Shown: in pieces, positions 26,572-35,335 of the stretch
How positions within the stretch are numbered: position 1 is the first letter of the stretch
Layout of the letters: every line of letters starts with the position of its first letter
Assembly: GCA_964496435.1 (NCBI GenBank)
Contig: CAZBZP010000009.1
Span: forward strand, 1 to 64,000
From: Berkiella sp964496435
GTDB taxonomy: Bacteria > Pseudomonadota > Gammaproteobacteria > Berkiellales > Berkiellaceae
Length of the DNA stretch: 64,000 nucleotides
Reading direction: 5' to 3'
Notes under the pieces: model-generated
Databases searched by the model: none
Seen by the model: the letters and a program-made list of their open reading frames with translations, nothing else
What the model was told of the DNA's origin: nothing
Translations under genes and position numbers: made by a program

Positions 26572-26690
26572 AAATCTCCCTGGCGCTACGCGCCGTTCCC
26601 TCTTTACAAAAGAGGGATTATTGGTTCGCTTTGCGAACCTAGTGCCCCCTTATGTAAAGGGGGCAGCGAACATCGTTCGCGGGGGATTTT
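26572..26690. repeat. Mosaic palindromic intergenic repeat, full copy B, inside an operon
   Basis: It has the same boundaries and module order as the copy at 16533-16647: AAATCTCCC, a GGCGC-TAC-GCGCC hairpin, CCCTCTTTACAAAAGAGGG, GGTTCGC-TTT-GCGAACC, CCCCCTTATGTAAAGGGGG, a GCGAAC-ATC-GTTCGC hairpin, and GGGGGATTTT. The hairpin loops and arms differ between copies but keep pairing, which indicates selection or origin as RNA or DNA structure. It fills the era-recO gap, where the transcript would carry the folds. Confidence 0.82.
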
Positions 26691-26696
26691 TAGCTT

Positions 26697-27644
26697 CTAT
26701 TCTCCGTACCCTAAACTCTGTAGTGCCTGCATATTATCAGACCAGCTTTCATTCACCTTCACCCACAATTTCAGGCAGACTTTTTTGCCTAAATAGCGCT
26801 CTAAGTCTACGCGCGCTTGGGTGCCAATTTCTTTGAGCATGGCGCCTTTTTCACCAATAACAACATGTTTTTGGCTCTCACGTTCTACCCAAATCAAGGC
26901 ATTCACATGCAGCATCCGCTCACTGTGCTCCAGCTTCTCAATTTGCACAGTACTAGAATAGGGGATCTCTTGGGCTAAAAGTCGCATAATCTTTTCACGC
27001 ACAATTTCACTGATATGGAAGTGCTCACTATGATTGATGCTTTGATCTTCGGGGAAATAAAAAACACTTGGTGGAATAACATCAAAGCATAATTTTTCTA
27101 ATTGTTGCGTTTGCAGGCGCTTTCTAGCTGAAACAGGGATAATTTGCGCATCGGGCAAATAGCTTGCCATCTTTTGCATAAACGCCAACAAGCTAGCTTT
27201 GTCTGCTACCAAATCAATTTTATTAATGGCCACAAAAACTGGAGCCGTTGCTTTTTGAATGGATTTACAGATATGTTCATCTTCTTGCGTCCATTGCAGC
27301 GCTTCTACGACAAACACTATCGCATTCACATCAACCAATGATTGATGCGCTATTTTATTCATTTGACGATTTAAGGCTTTTTTAGCCCGTAAATGAATAC
27401 CGGGGGTGTCGACATAGACAACTTGTTTATTATCTTGGGTTTTAATACCTAAAATTTGATGGCGCGTTGTTTGCGGCCTATAAGAGGTAATACTTACTTT
27501 TTTGAGCAACAAGGAATTCAACAAAGAAGATTTGCCAACATTAGGTCGACCAACAATGGCAATAAAGCCACAGTAGGTATCTGTTGCCTCATCAAGCATT
27601 GTCTCATCGGTAACTTCAAGCGTAGGATCTAATTCAAATGTCAT
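26697..27644 (-). CDS. era: GTPase Era
   Basis: The 315-aa GTPase binds the 16S rRNA 3' end and assists 30S maturation. G motifs are clear: GRPNVGKSSLLNSL (G1), DTPGIH (G3), NKIDLV (G4) and SARKR (G5). A C-terminal KH domain follows (VVIGEKGAMLKEIGTQARVD). The ATG at 27644 overlaps the rnc stop and is preferred to the upstream in-frame start at 27692, which would lie well inside rnc. A leader of about 22 residues (FELDPTLEVTDETMLDEATD) precedes the GTPase core, slightly longer than in E. coli. Confidence 0.96.
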   Translation of the reverse strand: MTFELDPTLEVTDETMLDEATDTYCGFIAIVGRPNVGKSSLLNSLLLKKVSITSYRPQTTRHQILGIKTQDNKQVVYVDTPGIHLRAKKALNRQMNKIAHQSLVDVNAIVFVVEALQWTQEDEHICKSIQKATAPVFVAINKIDLVADKASLLAFMQKMASYLPDAQIIPVSARKRLQTQQLEKLCFDVIPPSVFYFPEDQSINHSEHFHISEIVREKIMRLLAQEIPYSSTVQIEKLEHSERMLHVNALIWVERESQKHVVIGEKGAMLKEIGTQARVDLERYLGKKVCLKLWVKVNESWSDNMQALQSLGYGE

Positions 27645-28320
27645 GGTTAATAAGCTCCAACATTTTACGAGCAGCAATTTGCTCGGCGACACGTCGTGAG
27701 GGTCCTATTCCTTGAACAATTTCGGCAATGCCTTCTACTTCACAACTAACAATAAAGGTTTGGGCGTGAGGTTCGCCAATCATGGAAATAATCTGATATT
27801 TGGGCAAGGGTTGTTTATGACCTTGCTGCCATTCTTGCAACTGCGTTTTGGGATCTTTATCTTGTTCTTCTGGTTTTAAAGCAGCAATTTTTTGCTCATA
27901 GAGACGCTCGATAAAAGCTTTAGCATTGGCAAAATCGCTATCAAGATACAAAGCGCAAATAATGGCTTCCAAGGTATCTGCTAAAATAGACTCGCGACGA
28001 TGCCCACCACTTCGCTTTTCACCTATACCTAGGTTGAGGTAATCACTCAAGGAAAGCGTTAAGGCAATTTCATAAAGACTGGTTTTGTTAACCAAACTTG
28101 CACGCGCGCGCGTAAGCTCGCCTTCGCTTGCCTTTGAAAACTGAGAAAATAATCGTTCTGCAATTACAAAATTCAACAGCGCATCGCCTAAAAATTCTAA
28201 GCGCTCATTATTTTGATAATGAGCGCTCTTATGCGTCAAGGCACGTTCAAGTAACTCTTCGTTCCTAAACTTATAGCCTAAATGACGTTGCAGTACTTCA
28301 AGATTTACTAGCTTTGTCAA
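27634..28320 (-). CDS. rnc: Ribonuclease III
   Basis: The 228-aa dsRNA endonuclease processes rRNA precursors and structured mRNAs. The catalytic signature ERLEFLGDALLNFVIAERLF (about 39-58) and the later EAIICALYLD (about 112-121) carry the Mg-binding acidic residues. The C-terminal dsRBD begins DPKTQLQEWQQ (about 155). Its start overlaps the DUF4845 gene end by 23 bp and its end overlaps era. The mosaic repeats in the same transcript form helices that could be RNase III targets. Confidence 0.97.
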   Translation of the reverse strand: MTKLVNLEVLQRHLGYKFRNEELLERALTHKSAHYQNNERLEFLGDALLNFVIAERLFSQFSKASEGELTRARASLVNKTSLYEIALTLSLSDYLNLGIGEKRSGGHRRESILADTLEAIICALYLDSDFANAKAFIERLYEQKIAALKPEEQDKDPKTQLQEWQQGHKQPLPKYQIISMIGEPHAQTFIVSCEVEGIAEIVQGIGPSRRVAEQIAARKMLELINHDI

Positions 28321-28687
28321 CCTTTACCTCATGCTCAAACATCAATACAGCATCAATATTAGCAATCAAGTGTGTTCTGACTTCATACTTTAAAGATAAA
28401 TAAGTATTGTCACCCTTTTTGCTAATCACCAATGCGTCGGGTGATACATTGCTAATATAATTAACTTGCAGTTTTCTGACGAAAAGATCGTGCATTTTCG
28501 CTTTGCTCATTTGCGTCAAATCAGGATTCGCAGCTAAATCATCCATTGCATCTTGAATAGCGTAATCGTGCAAATAAGGAGGAACCAAGTTCACTGATAT
28601 CGTGATAGCAAACACAATCACTATCGCAACAATCAATAAATTAATTATCGAAAAACCTCGCATATTTTTTTTAGCACTCATTCTCAT
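28298..28687 (-). CDS. DUF4845 membrane protein
   Basis: The 129-aa product has one N-terminal transmembrane segment (FSIINLLIVAIVIVFAITIS, about 12-31) and a periplasmic alpha/beta domain, matching DUF4845, which is commonly encoded between lepB and rnc in gammaproteobacteria. The N-terminus resembles a pilin-like anchor but lacks a prepilin cleavage site. Its role is unknown. AAGGGA lies 8 bases before the ATG at 28687, which supports this start. Confidence 0.88.
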   Translation of the reverse strand: MRMSAKKNMRGFSIINLLIVAIVIVFAITISVNLVPPYLHDYAIQDAMDDLAANPDLTQMSKAKMHDLFVRKLQVNYISNVSPDALVISKKGDNTYLSLKYEVRTHLIANIDAVLMFEHEVKVDKASKS

Positions 28688-28699
28688 CCGTTTATTCCC

Positions 28700-29497
28700 T
28701 TAATCATTAATGACATGTCCAATTCGTTGCCAACGAATATCCTTGCTTAAGCCATCCCAGCTCATCCAAATAAAAAATGCTTTACCTAATATCAAATTCT
28801 CAGGCACAAAGCCCCAGCGACGGCTATCTTCGCTGCTATCACGATTATCACCCATCACGAAATACATCCCGGCAGGAACCGTAATTTCTTCCATGGTAGG
28901 GCCGTTACCTTCATGCACGTAAATAGAATGCGGACGCGCTTCTAAGTTCTCTTTAAAGTGCTTTACTTTGTAGGAAAGCCCACGCAGATCGGTATCATAG
29001 GCTTGACCTAAGGATTCTTGTTCCATTGGTTTGCCATTAATATAGAGCGTTTTATTCTCATATTTGATTTTATCACCAGGCACACCCACAACCCGCTTGA
29101 TGAAATCTATGGAGGTATCCTTAGGGAAACGAAACACCAAAATATCACCACGTTTGGGCTCACCCATCTTGATGACTTTAGTACCTAATAAGGGCAAACG
29201 AATACCATAGTTAAATTTATTAACGAGAATAAAGTCACCTTCCAATAAGGTCGGTTTCATCGAGCCTGAGGGAATGCGAAAAGGTTCGGCAATAAAAGAA
29301 CGCAACACACACACAATCAGTAAAATTGGAAAGAACGAACGCGCATATTCAACCAATTTGGGCTCAGCCACCGTTTCACCCGGTGGTGTTACTTTTGCGC
29401 GCTTGGGTTTAAAGGCCACAGCATCAACAAGCCAAATTAAACCGCTAACGAGGGTAGCACCTGCCAACAATGATGAAAAATCCGTATACACCGGCAT
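28700..29497 (-). CDS. lepB: Signal peptidase I
   Basis: The 265-aa inner-membrane serine protease removes signal peptides from secreted preproteins. Two N-terminal hydrophobic segments (about 5-20 and 55-75) precede the Ser/Lys dyad: catalytic Ser in IPSGSMKPTL and Lys in FIKRVVGVPGD. The conserved GDNRDSSEDSRRWGFVP is present near residue 213. The ATG at 29497 lies 4 bases after the lepA stop with AAGGAG inside the lepA end, so it is preferred to the frame extended to 29518. Confidence 0.96.
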   Translation of the reverse strand: MPVYTDFSSLLAGATLVSGLIWLVDAVAFKPKRAKVTPPGETVAEPKLVEYARSFFPILLIVCVLRSFIAEPFRIPSGSMKPTLLEGDFILVNKFNYGIRLPLLGTKVIKMGEPKRGDILVFRFPKDTSIDFIKRVVGVPGDKIKYENKTLYINGKPMEQESLGQAYDTDLRGLSYKVKHFKENLEARPHSIYVHEGNGPTMEEITVPAGMYFVMGDNRDSSEDSRRWGFVPENLILGKAFFIWMSWDGLSKDIRWQRIGHVIND

Positions 29498-29501
29498 ATC
29501 C

Positions 29502-31301
29502 TTATTTCTCCTTATCAATATGCAATATGGCCAGGAAAGCTTCTTGTGGAATTTCCACCGAGCCTACTTGTTTCATACGCTTCTTACCGCGTTTTTGCTT
29601 CTCAAGCAGTTTACGTTTTCGTGAAACGTCACCCCCATAACATTTAGCGGTTACGTTCTTACGCAGTGCTTTAACTGTAGTTCTAGCAATAATTTGCCCA
29701 CCCAATGCCGCCTGAATCGCCACATCAAACATTTGTCTTGGAATTAATTCCTTCATTTTGTTTGTGATATCACGCCCTCTTGCATAGGCTTTATCTCGAT
29801 GCACAATTAAGGCTAAGGCATCCACGGGTTCAGCATTAATTAAAATTTCCATTTTAACCAGATCAGCACTTTGGAAATGCTTTAAGTGATAATCTAATGA
29901 AGCATAACCACGACTAACCGATTTTAATCTATCGAAGAAGTCTAAAACCACTTCATTCATGGGTAATTCATAAGCAACAGAGACTTGTGATCCCAAATAT
30001 TGTAATTTGGTTTGCACGCCACGCTTTTCAATACACAAGGTAATAACATTGCCTAAGTATTCTTGTGGCACCAAAATATGCGCTTCAACGATAGGCTCAC
30101 GCATTTCCATGACTGAGCTTGGATCCGGCAATTTCGCTGGGTTATCTACTCTGAGTGTTTCACCTGATTTGGTGATGATTTCATAAATTACCGTGGGCGC
30201 AGTGGTAATTAAATCCAGATTATATTCGCGCTCTAAGCGTTCTTGCACAATTTCCATGTGCAACATGCCTAAAAAGCCACAGCGAAAACCAAAACCTAAG
30301 GCGGTGGAGGTTTCTGGTTCATAAAACAAAGAGGCATCATTAAGATTTAACTTGGCTAGAGCATCACGAAAATCTTCAAAATCTTCAGAGTTAACAGGGA
30401 AAAGACCTGCAAACACTTTAGGCTGCACTTTAATAAAACCTGGCAGCGCCGTCTGCGCTGGATTGCGCACGGTGGTAATGGTATCACCCACTGGCGCACC
30501 ATCGATTGCTTTAATGCCAGCAATCATAAAACCAACTTCACCTGTCTTCAGTGCATCCTGATAAGCTTTCTTGGGTGTAAAAATGCCAAGGTTGTCGACA
30601 AGGTATTCGCGATTAGAAGACATCATGCGAATTTTATCGCCTTTGCGTAATTCACCATTCATGATGCGCACCAAGGACACAACGCCTAAGTAACTATCAA
30701 ACCAGGAATCAATAATAAGGGCTTGCAAGGGGGCATCTACTTCGCCTTTGGGAGCAGGCACCTTTTCTACAATTTGTTCTAATAATTCATGAATACCAAT
30801 GCCGGCTTTAGCGCTCACCTTGAGTGCATCATGAGCTTCAATGCCGATGATCTCTTCAATCTCGTTGATAATACGTTCTGGCTCTGCTTGTGGCAGATCA
30901 ATTTTATTCAAGACGGGAATCACTTCCACGCCTTGTTCAATAGCAGTGTAACAATTTGCCACGGTTTGGGCTTCAACCCCTTGGGCCGCATCCACAACCA
31001 GCAAAGCCCCTTCACAGGCTGCCAGCGAGCGTGAAACCTCATAGGAGAAATCGACGTGTCCTGGGGTATCAATAAAATTGAGCTGATATTCTTGATTATT
31101 CTTGGCTTTGTATTTTAGGGTAACGCTTTGCGCTTTAATGGTAATACCGCGTTCGCGTTCAATATCCATCGAATCGAGCACTTGCTCAGACATTTCACGG
31201 TCGGTTAAGCCGCCACAAAAGTGAATGAGGCGATCTGAAAGGGTGGATTTACCGTGATCGATATGGGCAATAATAGAGAAATTCCGTATGTGATCCATCA
31301 T
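29502..31301 (-). CDS. lepA: Elongation factor 4 (LepA)
   Basis: The 599-aa ribosome-associated GTPase is implicated in initiation and back-translocation under stress. G1 is AHIDHGKSTLSDRL (residues 12-25), and the EF-2-like switch region has RERGITIKAQ. DTPGHVDF and NKIDLP follow. The LepA-specific C-terminal domain ends with GDVSRKRKLLEKQKRGKKRM (about 560-580). Length is exactly that of E. coli LepA. It is the first gene of the leftward operon; the 164-bp gap upstream contains a strong inverted repeat. Confidence 0.97.
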   Translation of the reverse strand: MMDHIRNFSIIAHIDHGKSTLSDRLIHFCGGLTDREMSEQVLDSMDIERERGITIKAQSVTLKYKAKNNQEYQLNFIDTPGHVDFSYEVSRSLAACEGALLVVDAAQGVEAQTVANCYTAIEQGVEVIPVLNKIDLPQAEPERIINEIEEIIGIEAHDALKVSAKAGIGIHELLEQIVEKVPAPKGEVDAPLQALIIDSWFDSYLGVVSLVRIMNGELRKGDKIRMMSSNREYLVDNLGIFTPKKAYQDALKTGEVGFMIAGIKAIDGAPVGDTITTVRNPAQTALPGFIKVQPKVFAGLFPVNSEDFEDFRDALAKLNLNDASLFYEPETSTALGFGFRCGFLGMLHMEIVQERLEREYNLDLITTAPTVIYEIITKSGETLRVDNPAKLPDPSSVMEMREPIVEAHILVPQEYLGNVITLCIEKRGVQTKLQYLGSQVSVAYELPMNEVVLDFFDRLKSVSRGYASLDYHLKHFQSADLVKMEILINAEPVDALALIVHRDKAYARGRDITNKMKELIPRQMFDVAIQAALGGQIIARTTVKALRKNVTAKCYGGDVSRKRKLLEKQKRGKKRMKQVGSVEIPQEAFLAILHIDKEK

Positions 31302-31410
31302 AAAAGTTAGTCATCAACCTGATTTATAGACTATTTTGGAACTCTATTTTACGCGAGCAGCCATGAATGAGCTAGTAATAATCTCATGCAAGGCTTATTT
31401 TTGAGACCTT

Positions 31411-31443
31411 TTTGTTCGGGTTCTTCGCTCAAACCCGAACAAA
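31411..31443. repeat. Inverted repeat upstream of lepA
   Basis: TTTGTTCGGGTT (31411-31422) pairs with AACCCGAACAAA (31432-31443) in a perfect 12-bp stem around a 9-base loop. It is between the lepA start and the end of the OTU-like gene, both on the minus strand. It may end the upstream transcript, though no proper U-tract follows on that strand. Confidence 0.5.
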
Positions 31444-31465
31444 AGAGCAAAAAGAGATAAGAAGA

Positions 31466-32476
31466 TTACATTGGATTGGCGCTTGCCAAACGTTGCCTGG
31501 CCTCATGTTCTTGTACTATTCTTAATTCTACATTCTTGTAGATCTTTGAAATAAGCTCATGAATTTTAGGGGCAAGAAACGCTCTTTGGTATTCATTGAA
31601 TTGCTGCACTAAGCCCAAATCATCTTCTCCTAGCTTTTCTTCGGGTTTCTTTTGAATATTATCAACAAGCATTTTTAATTGTTGATAAATTTCATCAGCA
31701 GCTAAAATGCCTGACAAACCTTTTAAAATAAAGGAGTTTGCTTCACTTCTGATGGAATTGTGAATGGCATCTTTAAAAGCATCGCCATAGGTGAAATCAT
31801 AATGATAGCCATTAAAAAATAAAGTGGCACTCCATCCACCATCTTGTTTTGGTGCATAAGTGTGAACCATTTGTTCATAAGCAGAAGTGCTAGAAGCATA
31901 TCCCTGTATTTGCGCTGCTTTATTATGTACTGTCAAACTAAGGCCCATTTCTTGGGTTAATAATCTTAGCAAGCGCCAATCTAAAGATCTGCCGCTTAAT
32001 GCGTACTCTAATTCATCAAAGGAGCTAATCGCAAATTCAAAGTGACCTTCTCCGAATTGTTCGTTGTAAAGGTCTTCTTCTCTCACTTCTTCACCTTGTA
32101 GTCTTAAAGCTTGAGCTGTCATCGCAATATCTTCTGCAACATCTGCATTTTTTTTAACTTCAATTGCACCGAGGTTTCTTAATACATTTCTAAAGGCTTC
32201 ACCCCAGATCAATTCTCTATCCCAAGGATTCTTTAAAACAGATAGATTTTTGAACGCTAACAAGGTTTCCAGATCATTATGACGCACGCCATAAATCTTG
32301 CAAAATTCGTTCATAATTTGTTGAAATACAGGAAAATGAGTGAAAAGATGAACAAAATGTTCTTCTGGTAAATCCAACCATAAGTGAATTAATGAATTTA
32401 AGCCACAGTTATTCATATAGCCGCTTGAAATGGCAACGGACTGTTGTGCTCTTGATTTATCGAATGATTTTAACAT
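31466..32476 (-). CDS. Candidate OTU-like cysteine protease
   Basis: This 336-aa protein was not matched to a named family. Near the N-terminus is NNCGLNSLIH with Cys24, which fits the nucleophile helix of papain-fold and OTU-type deubiquitinases (D/N-x-x-C-L/G-x-x). A later WSATLFFNGYHYDF supplies His225 followed by an aromatic and an acidic residue, the usual OTU catalytic His context, with Trp215 before it. The distance (201 residues) is somewhat long for a minimal OTU, allowing an insertion. No signal peptide; the C-terminal third is helical. It is a candidate host-ubiquitin-directed effector, by inference. Confidence 0.6.
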   Translation of the reverse strand: MLKSFDKSRAQQSVAISSGYMNNCGLNSLIHLWLDLPEEHFVHLFTHFPVFQQIMNEFCKIYGVRHNDLETLLAFKNLSVLKNPWDRELIWGEAFRNVLRNLGAIEVKKNADVAEDIAMTAQALRLQGEEVREEDLYNEQFGEGHFEFAISSFDELEYALSGRSLDWRLLRLLTQEMGLSLTVHNKAAQIQGYASSTSAYEQMVHTYAPKQDGGWSATLFFNGYHYDFTYGDAFKDAIHNSIRSEANSFILKGLSGILAADEIYQQLKMLVDNIQKKPEEKLGEDDLGLVQQFNEYQRAFLAPKIHELISKIYKNVELRIVQEHEARQRLASANPM

Positions 32477-32581
32477 GGGAAAGTGCCCCTCATAATTAAT
32501 TTAGTATGTAGACTATATTATTTGTATGAGGAATTTAACTTCTTTACGATGGGCTAGCGCTTAAGAACGACAAGTGGCCTT

Positions 32582-32603
32582 AACCCCCCTATACAAAGGG
32601 GGC
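32582..32603. repeat. Partial mosaic repeat module
   Basis: AACCCCCCTATACAAAGGGGG contains the CCCCCTT...AAAGGGGG module seen in the longer copies, without the flanking hairpins. It is 18 bp downstream of the degP stop. Confidence 0.5.
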
Positions 32604-32620
32604 ATAGCACTTAAAGATGA

Positions 32621-34051
32621 TTAGCGATCTAGTTTTACAGCAAGAAATCTTTGCACATCCCCCTGCCTTGAGATCAGCATGGAAATAGCATGGTCTGATT
32701 TAGCTGAATGTACGGCATCATAGAACTCTTTGACATTAGTAATGGGTTTACCATTAATAGAGCTAATAAAGTCACCGCGTCTTAAGCCACCATTAATCCA
32801 TGAGTCACCACGAACATCCTGCACCATGACACCTTTCTTGTCTGAGGCCATATCCGCTTTTTCAAAAGCTTCTAATTCCCTTACCGTGATATCTTGTTGC
32901 AATTTATCAAAGCTGGGGAGCTTCAAATTCTTCTTACGGATATCAATCATTGAATTATCATCTTCATTGAATTTTGAAAGCACGACTGATACGTCCAGTT
33001 CCTTTTTAGAGCGAATTAACTTCATAGGCACTTTGCTGTCAATGGGTAACATGCCCACGATAGGAGGTAAATCGGTTGCTTTAACGATATCAGTACCATT
33101 AAATTCCGTAATAATATCCCCTTCCTTGATCCCAGCTTTATCAGCAGGGCTATTGGGAATAACTTTGGAAATTAATGCACCCTTCACCATTTTTAAGCCA
33201 AAGGAATCAGCAAGATCGCGGTTTAAGTCTTGGAAAGCCAAGCCTAACCACCCTCTTGAGACGCTACCTGTTTTTTGTAATTGCTCTACCACCGTTTTAA
33301 CAACATTACTGGGTACTGCAAAAGACAAGCCTGCATAAGAACCCGATTCGGTAATAATTTGAGAGTTGATGCCAATCACATCACCATTGGTATCTAAAAG
33401 TGGGCCACCACTGTTACCAGGATTAATGGGTGCATCTGTTTGAATAAATGGAACATATCTTTCAGTGCCTAAGCTTCTGCCTGTTGCACTGACAACCCCA
33501 ACGGTCAATGTGTTTTCAAAACCATAAGGAGAGCCAATGGCAAGCACCCATTCCCCTACCTTAATGCCATTACTATCGGCGTATTTCAAAAACGGAAGGT
33601 TATCTGCATCGATTTTAAGTAAGGCGATATCCGTGCCAACATCTTTACCTATGACTTTGGCAGGAAACTCTCTTTTGTCACTCAAACGTACAAAGATTGT
33701 ATCTGCGCCATCGATTACATGTAAGTTCGTTACAATATAACCATCAGCAGAAATAAGGGTGCCAGAACCTAGTCCTGGCCCTTTGCCTGAGAGATTTTCT
33801 TCCAATTTATCACCAAACATTTGTTTAAGCACATCCATTAAAGGGGTGCCTTCCAAATCTTCGCGCACATTATCAGGAACTAATTTTTTACTTTCTTTGT
33901 TAAGTGTGATGATATTAACAACACCCTTACCTGAGGTATTCACTATTTGCGTAAAATCTGGCAGCTGCGCTGCATACGTTGTTGTGGAGATAAATACAAA
34001 AAGCAAAGTGATAGCTGCAAGGAAGGAAGGGGTTTTGATTTGGTACAACAT
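32621..34051 (-). CDS. degP: Periplasmic serine protease DegP/HtrA (Do-like)
   Basis: The 476-aa protease/chaperone degrades misfolded envelope proteins. It has a signal peptide (SFLAAITLLFVFISTTTYA), then the trypsin-like triad: His in TNLHVIDGADT, Asp in GTDIALLKID and Ser in GNSGGPLLD. Two PDZ domains follow (about 265-355 and 385-470). The ATG at 34051 has GGAG 6 bases upstream and puts the signal peptide at the N-terminus; an extended frame reaches 34078. It lies downstream of rpoE and an rseA-like gene, as in mucD-type loci, and is probably sigma-E-dependent. Confidence 0.95.
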   Translation of the reverse strand: MLYQIKTPSFLAAITLLFVFISTTTYAAQLPDFTQIVNTSGKGVVNIITLNKESKKLVPDNVREDLEGTPLMDVLKQMFGDKLEENLSGKGPGLGSGTLISADGYIVTNLHVIDGADTIFVRLSDKREFPAKVIGKDVGTDIALLKIDADNLPFLKYADSNGIKVGEWVLAIGSPYGFENTLTVGVVSATGRSLGTERYVPFIQTDAPINPGNSGGPLLDTNGDVIGINSQIITESGSYAGLSFAVPSNVVKTVVEQLQKTGSVSRGWLGLAFQDLNRDLADSFGLKMVKGALISKVIPNSPADKAGIKEGDIITEFNGTDIVKATDLPPIVGMLPIDSKVPMKLIRSKKELDVSVVLSKFNEDDNSMIDIRKKNLKLPSFDKLQQDITVRELEAFEKADMASDKKGVMVQDVRGDSWINGGLRRGDFISSINGKPITNVKEFYDAVHSAKSDHAISMLISRQGDVQRFLAVKLDR

Positions 34052-34140
34052 AATCATCTCCACACAATCTAAAAGCAAAAGCCAAAATTTGCTTGGGGCA
34101 ATTTCCAGCTATGACTCATTGTATCATTTGTGTGACGACT

Positions 34141-34244
34141 AACAAAAGACGACTTTTGTTCAGGGTACTAGTACCTTGCTCGAAAAAATAGTGCGCTTTT
34201 TATGTGTAAATACATTTCAAAGCGCTAGGGGGCATGCCATGCCC
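34141..34244. promoter_or_regulatory. Cluster of palindromes between rseA-like gene and degP
   Basis: Four inverted repeats lie within about 100 bp: AACAAAAG/CTTTTGTT (34141-34160), the exact palindrome GGTACTAGTACC (34164-34175), GCGCTTT/AAAGCGC with inner ATGT/ACAT (34193-34225), and GGGCATG-C-CATGCCC (34230-34244). The 240-bp gap between the rseA-like stop and the degP start is otherwise empty, so this probably holds degP control sites, a transcript end, or both. Confidence 0.5.
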
Positions 34245-34291
34245 AGACCAGCGCAGAAGCGGGATTATTAATTTAATTTCACGAGAACATG

Positions 34292-34636
34292 CTATTGATT
34301 GCTTATATTACGCTCGTTTTCACTGAGTATTTCAGCTGCACTGATGATGGGCTTTTCATTGAAATCAGCAGCCCATACCACGGGGGGTTCTTTGGCAATT
34401 GCTTCACGCACCCGTTCAACCAGGGTTTTTCCCAAAGAAGCTAAAATGGGTTCATTTTTGCGTTGAAGTACATCACGAATCAAATGGAATCGCTGCCATG
34501 TTGCTTGTAATTCAGCATTATTTTTTAAACTAGACAGGAGATCTTCTTGTGAGCCTTCCTCAAAGGCATCATCCATGAGCGCCGAGATTTCTTCCTTAGC
34601 ATCATCAAGACGCTTATCGTTTCCATATTCTGTCAT
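34292..34636 (-). CDS. RseA-like anti-sigma factor, cytoplasmic domain only
   Basis: The 114-aa product matches the N-terminal sigma-binding domain of RseA: EEISALMDDAFEEGSQEDLL, then TWQRFHLIRDVLQ (about residues 15-60). It follows rpoE by 18 bp on the same strand, as anti-sigma genes do. Typical RseA is about 200 aa, with a transmembrane helix and a periplasmic domain. Here the protein ends without any hydrophobic segment, so the usual DegS/RseP cleavage control cannot apply as in E. coli. It could be a shortened functional form or a gene truncated downstream. Confidence 0.82.
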   Translation of the reverse strand: MTEYGNDKRLDDAKEEISALMDDAFEEGSQEDLLSSLKNNAELQATWQRFHLIRDVLQRKNEPILASLGKTLVERVREAIAKEPPVVWAADFNEKPIISAAEILSENERNISNQ

Positions 34637-34654
34637 GATCCTCGTCCTTCCCTT

Positions 34655-35257
34655 TTATCCCTCATTTAACAACGGTTTAATGCGTCGCTCAATAGCTTCT
34701 CTTGCTCTAAATATGCGAGAACGCACAGTCCCAACAGGACATGCCATTATGCCAGCAATTTCTTCGTAGCTTAAACCTTCAAGCTCACGTAAGGTAATTG
34801 CTGTACGTAATTCCTTGGGTAGATGTTGAATTACTTCATTGACCGCTTGTTCTATTTCAACATCAAGTAATATTTTTTCAGGGGCTGAATATTCCTTTAA
34901 GTTGCCCTTAGTTAAAGTATGCTCCATATCCACGACTTCAACATCTGTCTCTATCATTCGCCTAGATTGCGAGACGATATGATTCTTAGCCGTATTAATT
35001 GCAATTCTATACAACCATGTATAAAAAGCACTGTCGCCTCTGAACTTATCTAAGGCACGGTATGCCTTAATAAAGGATTCTTGGGCAACGTCCATGGCTT
35101 CGGAAGGATCATTTACATAGCGGTTAACCAATTTTAAAATTTTAAACTGGTACTTTTGTACTAGTAAATCGAATGCTTGTTTGTCCCCACTGCGAGCTTG
35201 TTGTACTAAGTCGGAATCAACATTACTGCGTTGTGGCGGTTTTAACCTTTGTCGCAT
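34655..35257 (-). CDS. rpoE: RNA polymerase sigma factor RpoE (ECF)
   Basis: The 200-aa ECF sigma factor directs the envelope-stress regulon. Region 2 (FDLLVQKYQFKILKLVNRYV, AMDVAQESFIKAYRALDKFR, FYTWLYRIAINTAKNH; about 28-95) and region 4 (LPKELRTAITLRELEGLSYE, GTVRSRIFRAREAIE; about 140-195) are complete. Its neighbours, an rseA-like gene and degP, are classical partners. I looked for a GAACTT/TCTGA-type autoregulatory promoter upstream and saw no convincing one. Confidence 0.95.
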   Translation of the reverse strand: MRQRLKPPQRSNVDSDLVQQARSGDKQAFDLLVQKYQFKILKLVNRYVNDPSEAMDVAQESFIKAYRALDKFRGDSAFYTWLYRIAINTAKNHIVSQSRRMIETDVEVVDMEHTLTKGNLKEYSAPEKILLDVEIEQAVNEVIQHLPKELRTAITLRELEGLSYEEIAGIMACPVGTVRSRIFRAREAIERRIKPLLNEG

Positions 35258-35335
35258 GGCGCCCCTTGGGGTTTATAAATAAACCAAGTACTTCAGGAAT
35301 TTCATCGGCTTTATATCAATGCCCTAGAGCTGGTT

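Noticed and set aside
27645..27692. Longer era frame starting at 27692
   Set aside because: The extra 16 residues lie inside rnc, are not family-like, and the ATG at 27644 fits translational coupling.
32582..32603. Interpreting the CCCCC...GGGGG repeat modules as simple terminators
   Set aside because: The copies lack U-tracts, occur inside the era-recO transcript and share a fixed module order, which is better explained by a repeat family.
35258..35335. Sigma-E-type autoregulatory promoter upstream of rpoE
   Set aside because: No GAACTT-like -35 with TCTGA-like -10 at proper spacing was found; only loose partial matches.
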